This document shows positions 29,160 through 38,341 of a stretch of 43,947 nucleotides of DNA, in pieces (within the stretch, counting starts at the first letter, position 1; each line of letters opens with the position of its first letter). The stretch covers positions 1 to 43,947 of the forward strand of contig NZ_JALCCV010000016.1 of the NCBI RefSeq assembly GCF_022640935.1. The letters run 5' to 3'. This stretch comes from Bifidobacterium sp. (GTDB lineage: Bacteria > Actinomycetota > Actinomycetes > Actinomycetales > Bifidobacteriaceae). The notes beneath the pieces are model-generated. The model worked only from the letters and a program-made list of their open reading frames with translations. It was not told the DNA's origin and did no database searches. Position numbers and translations under genes: made by a program.

Positions 29160-30020
29160 TTAAAAGATATCCGTCTCTTCCTGCCGAGTTCCGAACCCAG
29201 TACCTTCTATGCGTCGCTCGTCCTCTTTTGCCCGGCGCTCCACCCGCTTGATATCCTCGGCCGCGGGCAGGTCTTCCGGCGCCACGCCTCGCTCGACAAG
29301 CGCCTTGCGCACGCTCGAATTATTGGCAACATGCTCATTCGAAATAGCATTCGCGCCATGCAGATCATTCCCCTCTATGCCATAGTTGGTCATCTGCGTC
29401 GCAAGCTGCTTAGCGGTTACCGCTATGGGGTGCAACCGATCGGCGAGCGGATCCTTTCGAGGCGCGCCGATATGCGATTTCATCTCAGCAGTCGACATGC
29501 CGAACAAGGCACGGTCGCCCTTCGAACGAATGATGCCAAATCCCCTATCGTCCACTCCCCTTTCATAACCCAGATCCGACAATCGTCTCTCCTCATCCGA
29601 CAAGGCGTGTCTGGTAGCTATGCGGCCCAGTTCCTCCATACGACGGCCAATGAGTTCAGCGCTTCTGGTCTGCAAGGCGAAATAGCTCTGCAGCAGGGCT
29701 ACGGTCTCCTTACGAGGGTCACCGTTTTGCGCCACAAGATAACAGGCATATCGCGTAAGCCTTATATCTCTTATGGAACGCTTCGCGCCGCTGCCGAGCT
29801 CAACTTCCCGATCTGTCTTTTGAAAATGCGACTGCACAGGAATGCCCGAATTCTGGCACGCATCCTGCGCCCTCTCTAACGCATTCGAGAAATTCTCCCA
29901 TTTTCTGTACCCCATGTAAGTCATGATTTCCCGGGCGAACCAGAACTCAACGCCCCCGCCATCAACACGAGACAAATCATCGAGCTCCCTCGCTCGAAGA
30001 CCAATCGCTTCCTCGTCCAT
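29160..30020 (-). CDS. dinD: DinD-like DNA-damage-inducible protein (Bro-N type)
   Basis: A 286-residue homologue of E. coli DinD, an SOS protein that inhibits RecA strand exchange. The Bro-N-like N-terminal domain shows FWFAREIMTYMGYRKWENF, a segment around NSGIPVQSHFQKT, and LTRYACYLVAQNGDPRKETV. The C-terminal half is charged (RRLSDLGYERGVDDRGFGI and onward). The start at 30020 has GGAGGAGGGG upstream; an in-frame ATG at 30068 would add 16 residues encoded by the palindrome. GC content looks lower than in flanking genes, suggesting acquisition. I see no clean LexA box; GAACGATCGTAT near 30118 resembles half of one. Confidence 0.85.
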   Translation of the reverse strand: MDEEAIGLRARELDDLSRVDGGGVEFWFAREIMTYMGYRKWENFSNALERAQDACQNSGIPVQSHFQKTDREVELGSGAKRSIRDIRLTRYACYLVAQNGDPRKETVALLQSYFALQTRSAELIGRRMEELGRIATRHALSDEERRLSDLGYERGVDDRGFGIIRSKGDRALFGMSTAEMKSHIGAPRKDPLADRLHPIAVTAKQLATQMTNYGIEGNDLHGANAISNEHVANNSSVRKALVERGVAPEDLPAAEDIKRVERRAKEDERRIEGTGFGTRQEETDIF

Positions 30021-30036
30021 GGCCTTCCCCTCCTCC

Positions 30037-30066
30037 GACCTTTTTCCTGACGTCAGGAAAAAGGTC
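30037..30066. repeat. Perfect 30-bp palindrome in the dinD leader
   Basis: GACCTTTTTCCTGAC (30037-30051) is followed directly by its exact reverse complement (30052-30066). In the dinD mRNA it would fold into a 13-bp stem with a 4-nt loop immediately upstream of the ribosome-binding site. As DNA it could bind a dimeric regulator. Confidence 0.85.
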
Positions 30067-30180
30067 ATGCACCGATGTCCCAAGCTTTTCCGACGCGCTA
30101 AATAACCGTTGCCTTGGAACGATCGTATCAAAACGACCGGCCCTATTCGTGCAGATAAATTCCGCCTGCCACACCTGTGG

Positions 30181-30209
30181 TTGACACCGCACGGTCGGAT
30201 GAATATCCT
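30181..30209 (+). promoter_or_regulatory. Strong sigma-70-type promoter upstream of the GH3 gene
   Basis: TTGACA (30181-30186), 17-bp spacer, TATCCT (30204-30209). The -35 is perfect. The start site would be about 30216, just before the operator. Confidence 0.65.
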
Positions 30210-30217
30210 ATGAAGTT

Positions 30218-30235
30218 ACCTACCACCTGGTAGGT
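30218..30235. promoter_or_regulatory. Operator palindrome downstream of the promoter
   Basis: ACCTACCA (30218-30225), CC, TGGTAGGT (30228-30235): perfect 8-bp arms, located at about +3 to +20 of the predicted transcript. A repressor bound here would block transcription. The TetR encoded downstream of the GH3 gene is the nearest candidate. Confidence 0.6.
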
Positions 30236-30396
30236 AGCGATGGTAGAGACGTTGTTTTGTGCCGCTGCAAGACATACTCTCATCAATCGCACCATGACGA
30301 AATATCTATTCGTGCCAACTGCACAGAGGCGGACGGCGAACAGTTGCCCAAGGGAGGGTGGCGTGAACGATGGCATTTCAAGCGCCGAAAGCGGCA

Positions 30397-30484
30397 GGCG
30401 GCTACAGAATCGCTTTGCCGGCGGCCGCCATCATCTGCCTGGCAGCCGGCATTCGCCATCGCGACCATCAAGAAAGCCAAATAA
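30397..30484 (+). pseudogene. Remnant of a membrane transporter C-terminus
   Basis: One frame reads YRIALPAAAIICLAA, a hydrophobic segment. After a one-base shift the next frame reads AFAIATIKKAK and a TAA stop at 30482-30484. Joined, this looks like the last TM and basic tail of a permease of the kind often found beside bifidobacterial beta-glucosidase genes. Family assignment rests on about 26 residues, so it is tentative. The rest of the 30132-30551 gap shows no other gene. Confidence 0.4.
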
Positions 30485-30551
30485 GGCAGGCGGCCGCATG
30501 CCAGTGCGTTACCGACATGGGACATAATCAATATGCAAAGGAGCACCTCAC

Positions 30552-32855
30552 ATGAGCAACGAAACCGCAGTGACAAATGCCAGCCAACCGGCGGCGGACA
30601 CAGTCAGGGCCCTGTCCCTCGAAGAGAAGGCGAGCTTGACTTCGGGCGCCGACGCCTGGCATTTGCAAGGCATCGAGCATGCCGGCATAGAAGGCTTCAT
30701 GATCACCGATGGCCCGCACGGGCTGCGCAAAGCCCTCAACGACACCAGCGCGAGCATCAACGAATCGGCGCCGGCCACCTGTTTTCCGCCGGCCGCCGGG
30801 CTATCCAGCTCGTGGAATCCTGATCTCGTGCGCGACGTCGGCAAGGCGATGGGCGAAGAATGCATACAAGAGAAGGTCGCGGTGATTCTCGGTCCCGGCG
30901 TCAACATCAAGCGCAATCCGCTCGGCGGGCGCTGCTTCGAATTCTGGTCGGAAGACCCATATTTGGCTGGTCATGAGGCCGCAGGCATCGTCGAGGGCGT
31001 GCAGTCGCAGGGAGTGGGCACGTCATTGAAGCATTTCGCCGCCAACAATCAGGAGACCGACCGCCTGCGCGTCGACGCGCTCGTCTCGCCGCGCGCGCTG
31101 CGCGAAATCTATCTGCCGGCCTTCGAATACATCGTCAAGACAGCCGATCCCTGGACGCTGATGTGCGCCTATAACAAGATCAACGGCGTCTACGCCTCGG
31201 AAAACCGCTGGTTGCTTACCGAAGTGCTGCGCGGTGAGTGGGGCTACGACGGCATGGTGATGAGCGATTGGGGCGCTGATCACAATCGCGTCGCAGCGTT
31301 GAACGCCGGGCTCAACCTGCAGATGCCGCCAGACGGCACTGATGCCAAAGTCGTGGCTGGCGTGCAAGGCGGCGCATTGAACGAGGAGCAGCTCGACCGG
31401 ATGGCGGCCGGCGTAGTCGAATTGAATGCCAAGACCGCACCTGCGATGCACCGCGACGGCTACCATTATGACATTGCCGAGCATGACGATGTTGCACGCC
31501 GCGCCGCAACAGAGTCGGTCGTGCTGCTCAAGAACGAGGGCGGTTTGCTGCCGGTCTCCAAGAGCGCACATATTGCGGTAATCGGCGAGTTCGCACGAAC
31601 GCCGCGCTATCAGGGCGGCGGCTCCTCGCATATCACGCCGAACAGGCTCAGCTCCTTTCTCGAAGCCGCCGCGCTCAAAGGCATTGATGGCACGCAGCTG
31701 ACATTCGCGCCCGGGTTCACGCTGGACGACGCGCCGCAGGATCCGGCGCTCACCCGCAAGGCCGTCGAAGCGGCCACCGGCTCGGACATCGTGCTGCTGT
31801 TCCTAGGGCTGCCCGCAGATGCGGAATCCGAAGGGTTCGACCGAGAGAGCATAGATCTGCCCGCCAAGCAGCTGGAACTGCTCGACGCGGTGGCCGCCGC
31901 CAACGCGAATGTCGCAGTCGTACTCTCAAACGGCTCGGTGGTTTCGATCGCCCCCTGGCGCGACCGTGCGCAGGCAATCGTCGAAGGCTGGCTGCTTGGC
32001 CAGGCCGGCGGCACCGGGCTGGCGGATGTGCTCTTCGGCGACGCCGATGCCTCCGGCCGGCTCGCCCAGAGCATTCCGCTGCGCATCGAAGACGATCCGA
32101 GCATGATCAACTGGCCGGGCGAGGAAGGCCATGTCGAGTATGGCGAAGGCGTGTACGTGGGCTATCGGTACTACGACAGCTTCGGCAAGGAAGTCGCCTA
32201 TCCTTTCGGTTATGGCCTGTCCTACACAACATTCGACATCAGCGACATCGCGGCTACGCAGAGCAGCGGCAACATCAAAACCAACACCGCTTCGGTCAGC
32301 GCGAAGGTCATCAACACCGGCGGACGCGACGGCTATGCGACCGTACAGGTCTACGTGGCTCCCCCAAAGTCGAAGGTGTCCCGGCCTGTGCATGAGCTCA
32401 AAGGTTTCAAGAAAGTATTCCTCAAGGCAGGCGAGTCCGCCACGGTGAGCTTCGACCTCGATGAGCGCGCATTCGCCTACTGGTCCACGCGCCTCAACGA
32501 CTGGCATGTGGAGGCCGGCGACTACCGAATCGAGGTTGCCACCTCCTCGCGTGATATCGCTGGCGCCGCGCAGGTCACGCTGCCCGGCGACGGCAAGAAG
32601 TTGCCGCTGAACGAGTGGTCGACCTTCGGCGAATGGCGCGTCGATCCTATCGGAGGCCCGGTCATCGACAGCTTCATGCATAACGCATCCAGCCAAGACG
32701 CCTTGGCATTGGACGACCCCGCCATGCGCATATTCCTCGAAAGCTTGCCGGTCAACAGCCTGTCGATGCTCGTCGGCGTGGGCAGCGACGAAATCATCAG
32801 CACATTGATGAGCGGCTATCGCAAGCGTTTCGAAGCGGCTGGCGAAGTCGAATAA
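30552..32855 (+). CDS. GH3 beta-glucosidase
   Basis: Hydrolyses terminal beta-linked glucose from oligosaccharides or glycosides, and is probably cytoplasmic since no signal peptide is present. The 767 residues show the GH3 order. The (beta/alpha)8 domain has GFMITDGPHGLRK, LGPGVNIKRNPLGGRCFEF and SLKHFAANNQETDR. The nucleophile Asp239 is in MVMSDWGADHN. The alpha/beta domain carries GLPADAESEGFDRES, with the likely acid/base Glu. The C-terminal Fn3-like domain begins near YPFGYGLSYTTF. AAAGGAG lies 8 nt before ATG 30552. The promoter and operator at 30181-30235 probably drive it across a leader of about 330 nt that includes a transporter remnant. A TetR gene follows. Confidence 0.95.
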   Translation: MSNETAVTNASQPAADTVRALSLEEKASLTSGADAWHLQGIEHAGIEGFMITDGPHGLRKALNDTSASINESAPATCFPPAAGLSSSWNPDLVRDVGKAMGEECIQEKVAVILGPGVNIKRNPLGGRCFEFWSEDPYLAGHEAAGIVEGVQSQGVGTSLKHFAANNQETDRLRVDALVSPRALREIYLPAFEYIVKTADPWTLMCAYNKINGVYASENRWLLTEVLRGEWGYDGMVMSDWGADHNRVAALNAGLNLQMPPDGTDAKVVAGVQGGALNEEQLDRMAAGVVELNAKTAPAMHRDGYHYDIAEHDDVARRAATESVVLLKNEGGLLPVSKSAHIAVIGEFARTPRYQGGGSSHITPNRLSSFLEAAALKGIDGTQLTFAPGFTLDDAPQDPALTRKAVEAATGSDIVLLFLGLPADAESEGFDRESIDLPAKQLELLDAVAAANANVAVVLSNGSVVSIAPWRDRAQAIVEGWLLGQAGGTGLADVLFGDADASGRLAQSIPLRIEDDPSMINWPGEEGHVEYGEGVYVGYRYYDSFGKEVAYPFGYGLSYTTFDISDIAATQSSGNIKTNTASVSAKVINTGGRDGYATVQVYVAPPKSKVSRPVHELKGFKKVFLKAGESATVSFDLDERAFAYWSTRLNDWHVEAGDYRIEVATSSRDIAGAAQVTLPGDGKKLPLNEWSTFGEWRVDPIGGPVIDSFMHNASSQDALALDDPAMRIFLESLPVNSLSMLVGVGSDEIISTLMSGYRKRFEAAGEVE

Positions 32856-33041
32856 CATTGGCCGGGGAATGCAGCCTTGGGCACTGCCGACGGCAATGAC
32901 ACCGGATAGCGTTGCACCGCTGGTGCCGTTTGCCATAGGCAGCGCCCATTGCCTTTGCCCGGCTTTCCCGCCGACGCCGCTGCGATAAGGCTACGACGCA
33001 AAAGGCGCGGCATATGACGGCATACGATGGTTAGGGTGCAT

Positions 33042-33644
33042 ATGGCGCAATCAGGAGAAAACAATCAGATCGAACGCATCGCGCAGGCGACCGCCCACGC
33101 GCTCGGCAGGCGCGGCTACTACGGCACGACGCTGCAGCAGATCGCGGACGCGGTGGGGCTGACCAAGCCTGGCCTGCTCCATTACGTCGGCAACAAGCAA
33201 GGTCTTATGCAGCTCACGCTCGAATGGTATGACTCGAGCGTCAAAGTTTCAATCGTTCTGGCGCAATACCGCACCCGCGAGCAGGATCCCCACGCGATCT
33301 ATTCCATGCCTTCGGCACTGCGCGGCATCGTGCAGTTCAATGCGCTCCGGCCCGACCATGTACGCATGTTCAGCATCCTTAACGCCGAAGCCATCAGCGC
33401 CGAGTCGCCCTTCCACGAGTATTTCCAAAATCGTGACCGCACCTTGGTTCGGGATTTCCTGAATTACCGTTGGAAGGCACCGGAAGGCACCGATCTCGCC
33501 GCGGTCCTCTCCACCGCGTTCAATGCGATGGACGGGGTACAGATCCGCTGGCTGCACGACCCTCGGCACACCGATCTCAACGCCCTCTGGCGGCAGACCG
33601 AACGCACCATATTCCCCTTGCCGCAATGGGAGCCATACATGTGA
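33042..33644 (+). CDS. TetR-family transcriptional regulator
   Basis: The protein has 200 residues. The helix-turn-helix is clear: AQATAHALGRRGYYGTTLQQ, then IADAVGLTKPGLLHYVGNK (about residues 12-55). The C-terminal effector domain resembles TetR_C proteins linked to sugar hydrolases. Start 33042 has AGGG 5 nt upstream; ATG 33027 is an alternative. It lies 186 bp downstream of the GH3 gene in the same direction and probably represses it through the ACCTACCA/TGGTAGGT palindrome, which is inference. No copy of that palindrome is seen at its own promoter. Confidence 0.87.
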   Translation: MAQSGENNQIERIAQATAHALGRRGYYGTTLQQIADAVGLTKPGLLHYVGNKQGLMQLTLEWYDSSVKVSIVLAQYRTREQDPHAIYSMPSALRGIVQFNALRPDHVRMFSILNAEAISAESPFHEYFQNRDRTLVRDFLNYRWKAPEGTDLAAVLSTAFNAMDGVQIRWLHDPRHTDLNALWRQTERTIFPLPQWEPYM

Positions 33645-33733
33645 TTCGGCCTGCTTCAGCTTGACCATCCTGCAGAAAATCACCATCCTCCAACTTGCAC
33701 GCGCGAAACTTGGCCTTCGAGCCGCCCACGCAT

Positions 33734-34636
33734 TCACCTGCGCGGCGGCTCGAAGGCCAAGGCTACCGCGCTCACGTCGTCGAGGCCGTGACCGTGCTCA
33801 CTGACCTGGTCGAACAGCGCCTTCTGACGGTCGAGCAGATCGGCGCGGAAGCCGTTGCCGGCCATGACCTCGCCGACAAGGCTCAGATCCTTGAGCAGCG
33901 CGTCGACTGCGAATTGCGCCGAGAAGTCGCCCGCGATGACCTTGCCGCCTTTGAGATGCGCATAGGGCGAGTCGGTCGTCATGCCTTTGATGACATCCAG
34001 GAACAGCTGCGGATCGGCGCCCTCGCTTTTGAGCAGTTCCACCGACTGGCATGCGGCGGTGGTGATGCACGCCAGCCAGAGATTGCACGCGAGCTTCACC
34101 AGGCTGCCCGATCCGACGGATTCGCCGCAATGCACGATCTTGGTCGAAATCGCGTCCAGCACTGGCCCGGCTTGCTCGAAGAGCGCCTGGCTGCCACCTG
34201 CGATCAGCGTCAGGCCGCCGTTTTCGGCCTGATCCTTGCTGCCCATCATCATCGTTTCGACCAGATTGGCGTCCTGCTCTTGGGCGAGCCGAACGGCCTT
34301 GCGCGTCCCCTCGATGCCGATCGTCGCCATCTGCACCCAGACCGCATCGGCCGGAGCCGCATTGATGCCGCGCTTGATCACATCCAACACGCTGTCGGCG
34401 TCATACACCACGACCAGAACCACATCAGCTCCGGCCAGCGCGTCGGCGAGCTCCAGCTCGACCTTCACGCCGTAATCACGCAACGGTTCTGCATGGGCAG
34501 CGGTGCGGTTCCACGCGGTGACATCAAACCCGGCTTTGGCGAGCGCCTTTGCGATGCCTCCGCCCATGATGCCCGTGCCAAGAACCGTGACCTTCGCAGC
34601 CGTGGCCGCCGTCTGCGCATCCTTTTCGCTGTTCAT
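33734..34636 (-). CDS. 3-hydroxyisobutyrate-dehydrogenase-family NAD(P) oxidoreductase
   Basis: A cytosolic beta-hydroxyacid dehydrogenase-like enzyme of 300 residues. The Rossmann motif VTVLGTGIMGGGIAKALAKA opens the protein after about 15 variable residues, followed by VTAWNRTAAHAEPL. The substrate motif appears as GGLTLIAGGS and CGESVGSGSLVKLACNLWLA, with the catalytic Lys in SLVKLACN. The end is about AGNGFRADLLDRQKALFDQV. The start at 34636 has AGGAGG 7 nt upstream; ATG 34642 is too close to the site. Substrate unknown; small 3-hydroxyacids or succinic semialdehyde are the usual ones. It follows the ABC exporter pair on the same strand after 44 bp, so cotranscription is possible. Confidence 0.9.
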   Translation of the reverse strand: MNSEKDAQTAATAAKVTVLGTGIMGGGIAKALAKAGFDVTAWNRTAAHAEPLRDYGVKVELELADALAGADVVLVVVYDADSVLDVIKRGINAAPADAVWVQMATIGIEGTRKAVRLAQEQDANLVETMMMGSKDQAENGGLTLIAGGSQALFEQAGPVLDAISTKIVHCGESVGSGSLVKLACNLWLACITTAACQSVELLKSEGADPQLFLDVIKGMTTDSPYAHLKGGKVIAGDFSAQFAVDALLKDLSLVGEVMAGNGFRADLLDRQKALFDQVSEHGHGLDDVSAVALAFEPPRR

Positions 34637-34680
34637 ATGCATTCCTCCTATAACCTAATCCATCATTTCAGGCCGTGTTT

Positions 34681-36579
34681 TCAGATTGTGTCCTCGCCCT
34701 GCATGGCGCCCAAACCCTGCGTCGATTCCTCGCCCGAGACGATCATGCGGCGATAATAGCCGTCGCGCTGCATCAGCTCGTCATGGCTGCCCTGTTCAAT
34801 AATGCGCCCGGAGCCGAGCACGATGATCCTGTCGGCGTCGCGGATCGTCGAAAGCCTGTGCGCGATGATCAGCGTGGTGGTATGCGCTGACACGTTCGCG
34901 ATGGCCCGCTGCAAGAGGGATTCGGTGCGCGAGTCGATGTTCGCGCTCGCTTCGTCGAGAATGAGCACACGAGGGTCGTGCGCGATCGCCCGGGCGAAGG
35001 AGAGCAGCTGCCGCTGGCCGGCCGAAAAGGTTTCGCCGCGCTCCATCACCGGCTCATTGATCCCGCCGGGCAAACCGTCGACGAAAGGCTTGGCATACGA
35101 AGCGGCGAGCGCGCGCTCCACTGCGGCATCGTCGATCGGGTCGTTGAGTGCGATATTCTCTTTGATCGTCCCGGAAAACAGGAACACATCCTGCAGCACG
35201 AGCGCCACTTGTCGGCGCAGGTCGCGCCTGCGAATCTCATTGATATCGATGCCGTCAACGAGTATCTGGCCGTGCTGGATCCTGTAGAAACCGCTGATCA
35301 GATTCGTCACCGTCGTCTTGCCCGCCCCGGTGCGCCCGACGAACGCAAGGGTGGAGCCGGCTGAGGCCGCGAAACTGACGTCTTTGAGCACCCAATCCTC
35401 GTCGTGGTAGGCGAACCATACGTGCTTAAATTCGATGGTGCCGCGCATGTGCGTCACAGGGCACCCGTCATCCAGGTCTTCGAGCGTGTCGGATGTGTCG
35501 AGCAGCGTGAAGATGCGGTCGGCGGAGACAAGCGCTGACTGGATCGTCGTGTAGTTGTCGGCCATGTCGGAAATCGGGTCGAAGAACTGGGAGATATACG
35601 AGGTGAACGCGTACAGCACGCCGATCTGCAGGCTCTGGTCGGATATCCTGCCCATGCCGTACCAGATGATCAGCGCGATGGCGAGATTCTCGAATGCGGT
35701 GGACGCCGGCTTGAGGATGCTGTTGATGAGCACCTGCAGCCGCGAGATGTCATAGTAATCGGTGTTCAGCGTTACGAAGCTGCGCCTGCGGGTGGACTGC
35801 TTGTGGAACATCTGAATCGTGCGCATGCCCGCCAGCGTTTCGGCCATGAAGCCATTGATCCTGCCGACCAGCCGCTTCATTCGCGCGAAAGTATTCCGCA
35901 CGGCTTTGCGCATGAGGAAGATGATCAGGAACATCACCGGCAGCACACTGAACGAGACCAGCGTGAGGTGGATGTCCATCGCCGCCATGGCCGCCACCGT
36001 GCCGCCGATCAGGAACACGTCCTGGAACAGGCTCAGCAGCACGTCGGTGTACAAGTCGCTCAGTGCCTCGGTGTCGTTCGTCGCGCGCGTGATCAGGCTG
36101 CCCGACGGCGTTCTGTCGAGCCGGCTCAGCGGCAGCAGCTGGATGGTGGTAAACACGCGGCGGCGCAGATCGCGCATGATCTCCTGGCCTACCCGGTTGA
36201 TGACATTTGTCTGGACGACGCTGAACAGGCCACTAGCTGCGACAACCGCCAGATAGGCCACGGCCATGCCCCACAGCGAGAACATCCCATGCTGCGGCAC
36301 GCGGCGGGTCAGGAAGTCGTCGATGACGACTTTGAGGATGTACGGCTTGGCGATCAGTGCGCCGTTGACAAGCAGCGTACAGGCCATTGCGAGCACGATA
36401 GGCTTCCAATGAGGGATATTGAGCGCCATCAGGCGCCGGAAAGCATGCCGCGGCGCCGGACGGTTGGCGGCCGATCGATTCGCAGCCGACTGCGCTGCCG
36501 TTCCATCATCGGCGTCAGACGAGCCAGCCGTTGCTGGCGCCGTCGTGCTCGTGCTGGAGCTGGTATTCGACGATGTCAT
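34681..36579 (-). CDS. ABC exporter half-transporter (TMD-NBD), consensus ATPase subunit
   Basis: Second subunit of a heterodimeric type IV ABC exporter, 632 residues. A Ser/Thr/Ala-rich N-terminus precedes six TMs (first PIVLAMACTLLVNGALI). The NBD carries Walker A VGRTGAGKTTVTN, signature ETFSAGQRQLLSFARAI, Walker B VLILDEASANID with the catalytic Glu, and H-loop IIAHRLSTIRD. The signature has SAGQ in place of SGGQ. The start at 36579 has GAGGGGG 8 nt upstream and lies inside the upstream ABC gene, overlapping it by 65 bp. The open frame to 36642 lacks a site. The pair resembles BmrCD/TM287-288-type exporters; substrate unknown. Confidence 0.92.
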   Translation of the reverse strand: MTSSNTSSSTSTTAPATAGSSDADDGTAAQSAANRSAANRPAPRHAFRRLMALNIPHWKPIVLAMACTLLVNGALIAKPYILKVVIDDFLTRRVPQHGMFSLWGMAVAYLAVVAASGLFSVVQTNVINRVGQEIMRDLRRRVFTTIQLLPLSRLDRTPSGSLITRATNDTEALSDLYTDVLLSLFQDVFLIGGTVAAMAAMDIHLTLVSFSVLPVMFLIIFLMRKAVRNTFARMKRLVGRINGFMAETLAGMRTIQMFHKQSTRRRSFVTLNTDYYDISRLQVLINSILKPASTAFENLAIALIIWYGMGRISDQSLQIGVLYAFTSYISQFFDPISDMADNYTTIQSALVSADRIFTLLDTSDTLEDLDDGCPVTHMRGTIEFKHVWFAYHDEDWVLKDVSFAASAGSTLAFVGRTGAGKTTVTNLISGFYRIQHGQILVDGIDINEIRRRDLRRQVALVLQDVFLFSGTIKENIALNDPIDDAAVERALAASYAKPFVDGLPGGINEPVMERGETFSAGQRQLLSFARAIAHDPRVLILDEASANIDSRTESLLQRAIANVSAHTTTLIIAHRLSTIRDADRIIVLGSGRIIEQGSHDELMQRDGYYRRMIVSGEESTQGLGAMQGEDTI

Positions 36580-38341
36580 GGTATTCGCCCCCTCTCTCCA
36601 GAAGCTCCTCGTGCGTGCCATGCTCGGCGATGCGCCCGCCATCCATGACGATGATGTCGTCGGCGTCCCGGATGCTCGAGATGCGGTTGGACATGATGAT
36701 CGTCGTGCGCCCTTGCCGCTCGTGCCGCAAATGCTGCAGGATCGCAGCCTCGGTGACCGTGTCCACTGCGGAGAGCGCGTCGTCGAGGATGAGGATGCGC
36801 GGCTGCCGGATCAGCGCCCGGGCGATGGCGATACGCTGCTTCTGCCCGCCAGAAAGGTTCACCCCGCGCTCGCCGAGCACGGTGTCGAAGCCCTGGGGCA
36901 GCGCGTCGATATCCTCCTTGACATTGCATGCCTCGGCCATGGCCTCGATCTGCGACTGATCGGGATTCGGCGAGAAGAAAGCGATGTTGTCGCTCACCGA
37001 CGCGGAGAACAGGAAGACGTCTTGCGGCACCACGCCCATTGCATCGCGCAATGCTCCGATGTCGATGTCGTTGATGTCATGCCCTGCGATGCGGATGCCG
37101 CCGCGTTCCACGTTGTACAGGTGCAGCAGCGCCGCGACCAGCGTGCTTTTGCCCGAGCCGGCGGCGCCGATCACGCCCAGCGTCGCGCCGGCCGGCACAG
37201 TCACCGAAATATCGCGCAGCGTCGGCGCATCGGCGCCAGGGTAGGCGAAGGTGAGGTTGCGCAACTCCACCGAGCATTGTCTGGGCAATTCGCGCACTGT
37301 GCCAGTGTCCTCGATGGCCGGTTTCACGTCGAAGATGTCGTCGAGCCGGCTGAGCGAGGCCGTGCCGCGCTGCACGATCGTGATGACCCGGCCGATGTTG
37401 AGCACCGGCGCCAGAATCATCGCCAGATACCCGTTGAACGCGACGAAGCTGCCGAGCGAAATATTGCCGTCGAGCACCATACGCCCGCCGATAGCAAGGT
37501 TCGTCGCGAAGCTGGCCGTGAAGCACAGTTCGATAAGCGGAGCAAGATACGCCGAAATATGTACCATGCTCATATTCGAGTCCATCATTCGCTGATTGAG
37601 GCCTTCGAAGCGGCGCACCTCGCCGTCCTCCTGCGCATAGGCCTTGATGACCCGGATGCCGTTGATGTTCTCATTCACTCGGTCTGAGATCGCGGAGAAG
37701 GTCTCCTGCACTTTGCGGAAGCGCCTGCGCACGCGGCCGCCAATATGCATCATGATCCACACCATGAGCGGCATGGGAATGAGAGCCAGCGCGGTGAGCT
37801 GCCAGTCAATGCTCCGGGTCATCATCACCACGGAGATCACGCATATGACGATGCCGTTGATCGACATCGAGAGCGCCGGGCCGAACGTCATGCGCACCGC
37901 GTTGATGTCGTTGATGGCGTATGCGATCAGATCGCCGGTTTTACGACTGTTGTAGAACTCGGGCGACAGACGCTGGAACTGGTCGAACAGCGAGTCGCGC
38001 AGATGGTATTCGAGCTTGCGTGCGTTGCCGATGATCAGGTTGCGCCACAGCAGCGTGAACGCGAACACGCCCGCCGCGATGCACAGGATCCACGCCAGCT
38101 GCACATAGACTGCGTGTGCATCGAACCGCGGGGTTTTCATCAGGTCGATGATGCGGCCGAGCACCTTCGGGAACAACGTCTGCACATACGAGGCCAGCAG
38201 CATGAACGCCACGCCGCAGGCATACGAGATCCAGTGGGTGCGCAGAAAATCAATCAGCATCCTGACGCCTGAGCGCGATGGTTTGCCCGAGGTCACCCCC
38301 GACTCCGCCGACTCGACGGTCCGCGCTGCTCCACCACCCAT
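36515..38341 (-). CDS. ABC exporter half-transporter (TMD-NBD), degenerate ATPase subunit
   Basis: First subunit of the heterodimeric exporter, 608 residues with six TMs. Walker A is GAAGSGKST (392-400) and the signature is LSGGQKQR (from 496). Walker B ends in Asp-Asp (LILDD, 517-521), so the catalytic Glu is Asp521. The H-loop His is replaced by Asn552 in SNRISSI. Such loss in one subunit is known for heterodimeric exporters with one degenerate site. The start at 38341 has AGGAGG 6 nt upstream. Its last 65 bp overlap the start of the partner gene in another frame, which should couple their translation and fix stoichiometry. Confidence 0.93.
   Translation of the reverse strand: MGGGAARTVESAESGVTSGKPSRSGVRMLIDFLRTHWISYACGVAFMLLASYVQTLFPKVLGRIIDLMKTPRFDAHAVYVQLAWILCIAAGVFAFTLLWRNLIIGNARKLEYHLRDSLFDQFQRLSPEFYNSRKTGDLIAYAINDINAVRMTFGPALSMSINGIVICVISVVMMTRSIDWQLTALALIPMPLMVWIMMHIGGRVRRRFRKVQETFSAISDRVNENINGIRVIKAYAQEDGEVRRFEGLNQRMMDSNMSMVHISAYLAPLIELCFTASFATNLAIGGRMVLDGNISLGSFVAFNGYLAMILAPVLNIGRVITIVQRGTASLSRLDDIFDVKPAIEDTGTVRELPRQCSVELRNLTFAYPGADAPTLRDISVTVPAGATLGVIGAAGSGKSTLVAALLHLYNVERGGIRIAGHDINDIDIGALRDAMGVVPQDVFLFSASVSDNIAFFSPNPDQSQIEAMAEACNVKEDIDALPQGFDTVLGERGVNLSGGQKQRIAIARALIRQPRILILDDALSAVDTVTEAAILQHLRHERQGRTTIIMSNRISSIRDADDIIVMDGGRIAEHGTHEELLERGGEYHDIVEYQLQHEHDGASNGWLV

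Noticed and set aside
29160..30020. DinD-like gene read as part of a phage or toxin-antitoxin module because of its Bro-N-like domain
   Set aside because: No phage structural, integrase or toxin genes surround it. The full-length DinD pattern fits better.
30240..30527. 95-codon open frame between the operator and the GH3 gene
   Set aside because: Composition is Arg/Ser-rich without membrane segments. The transporter-like signal lies in the other two frames and is broken, so no intact small gene is called.
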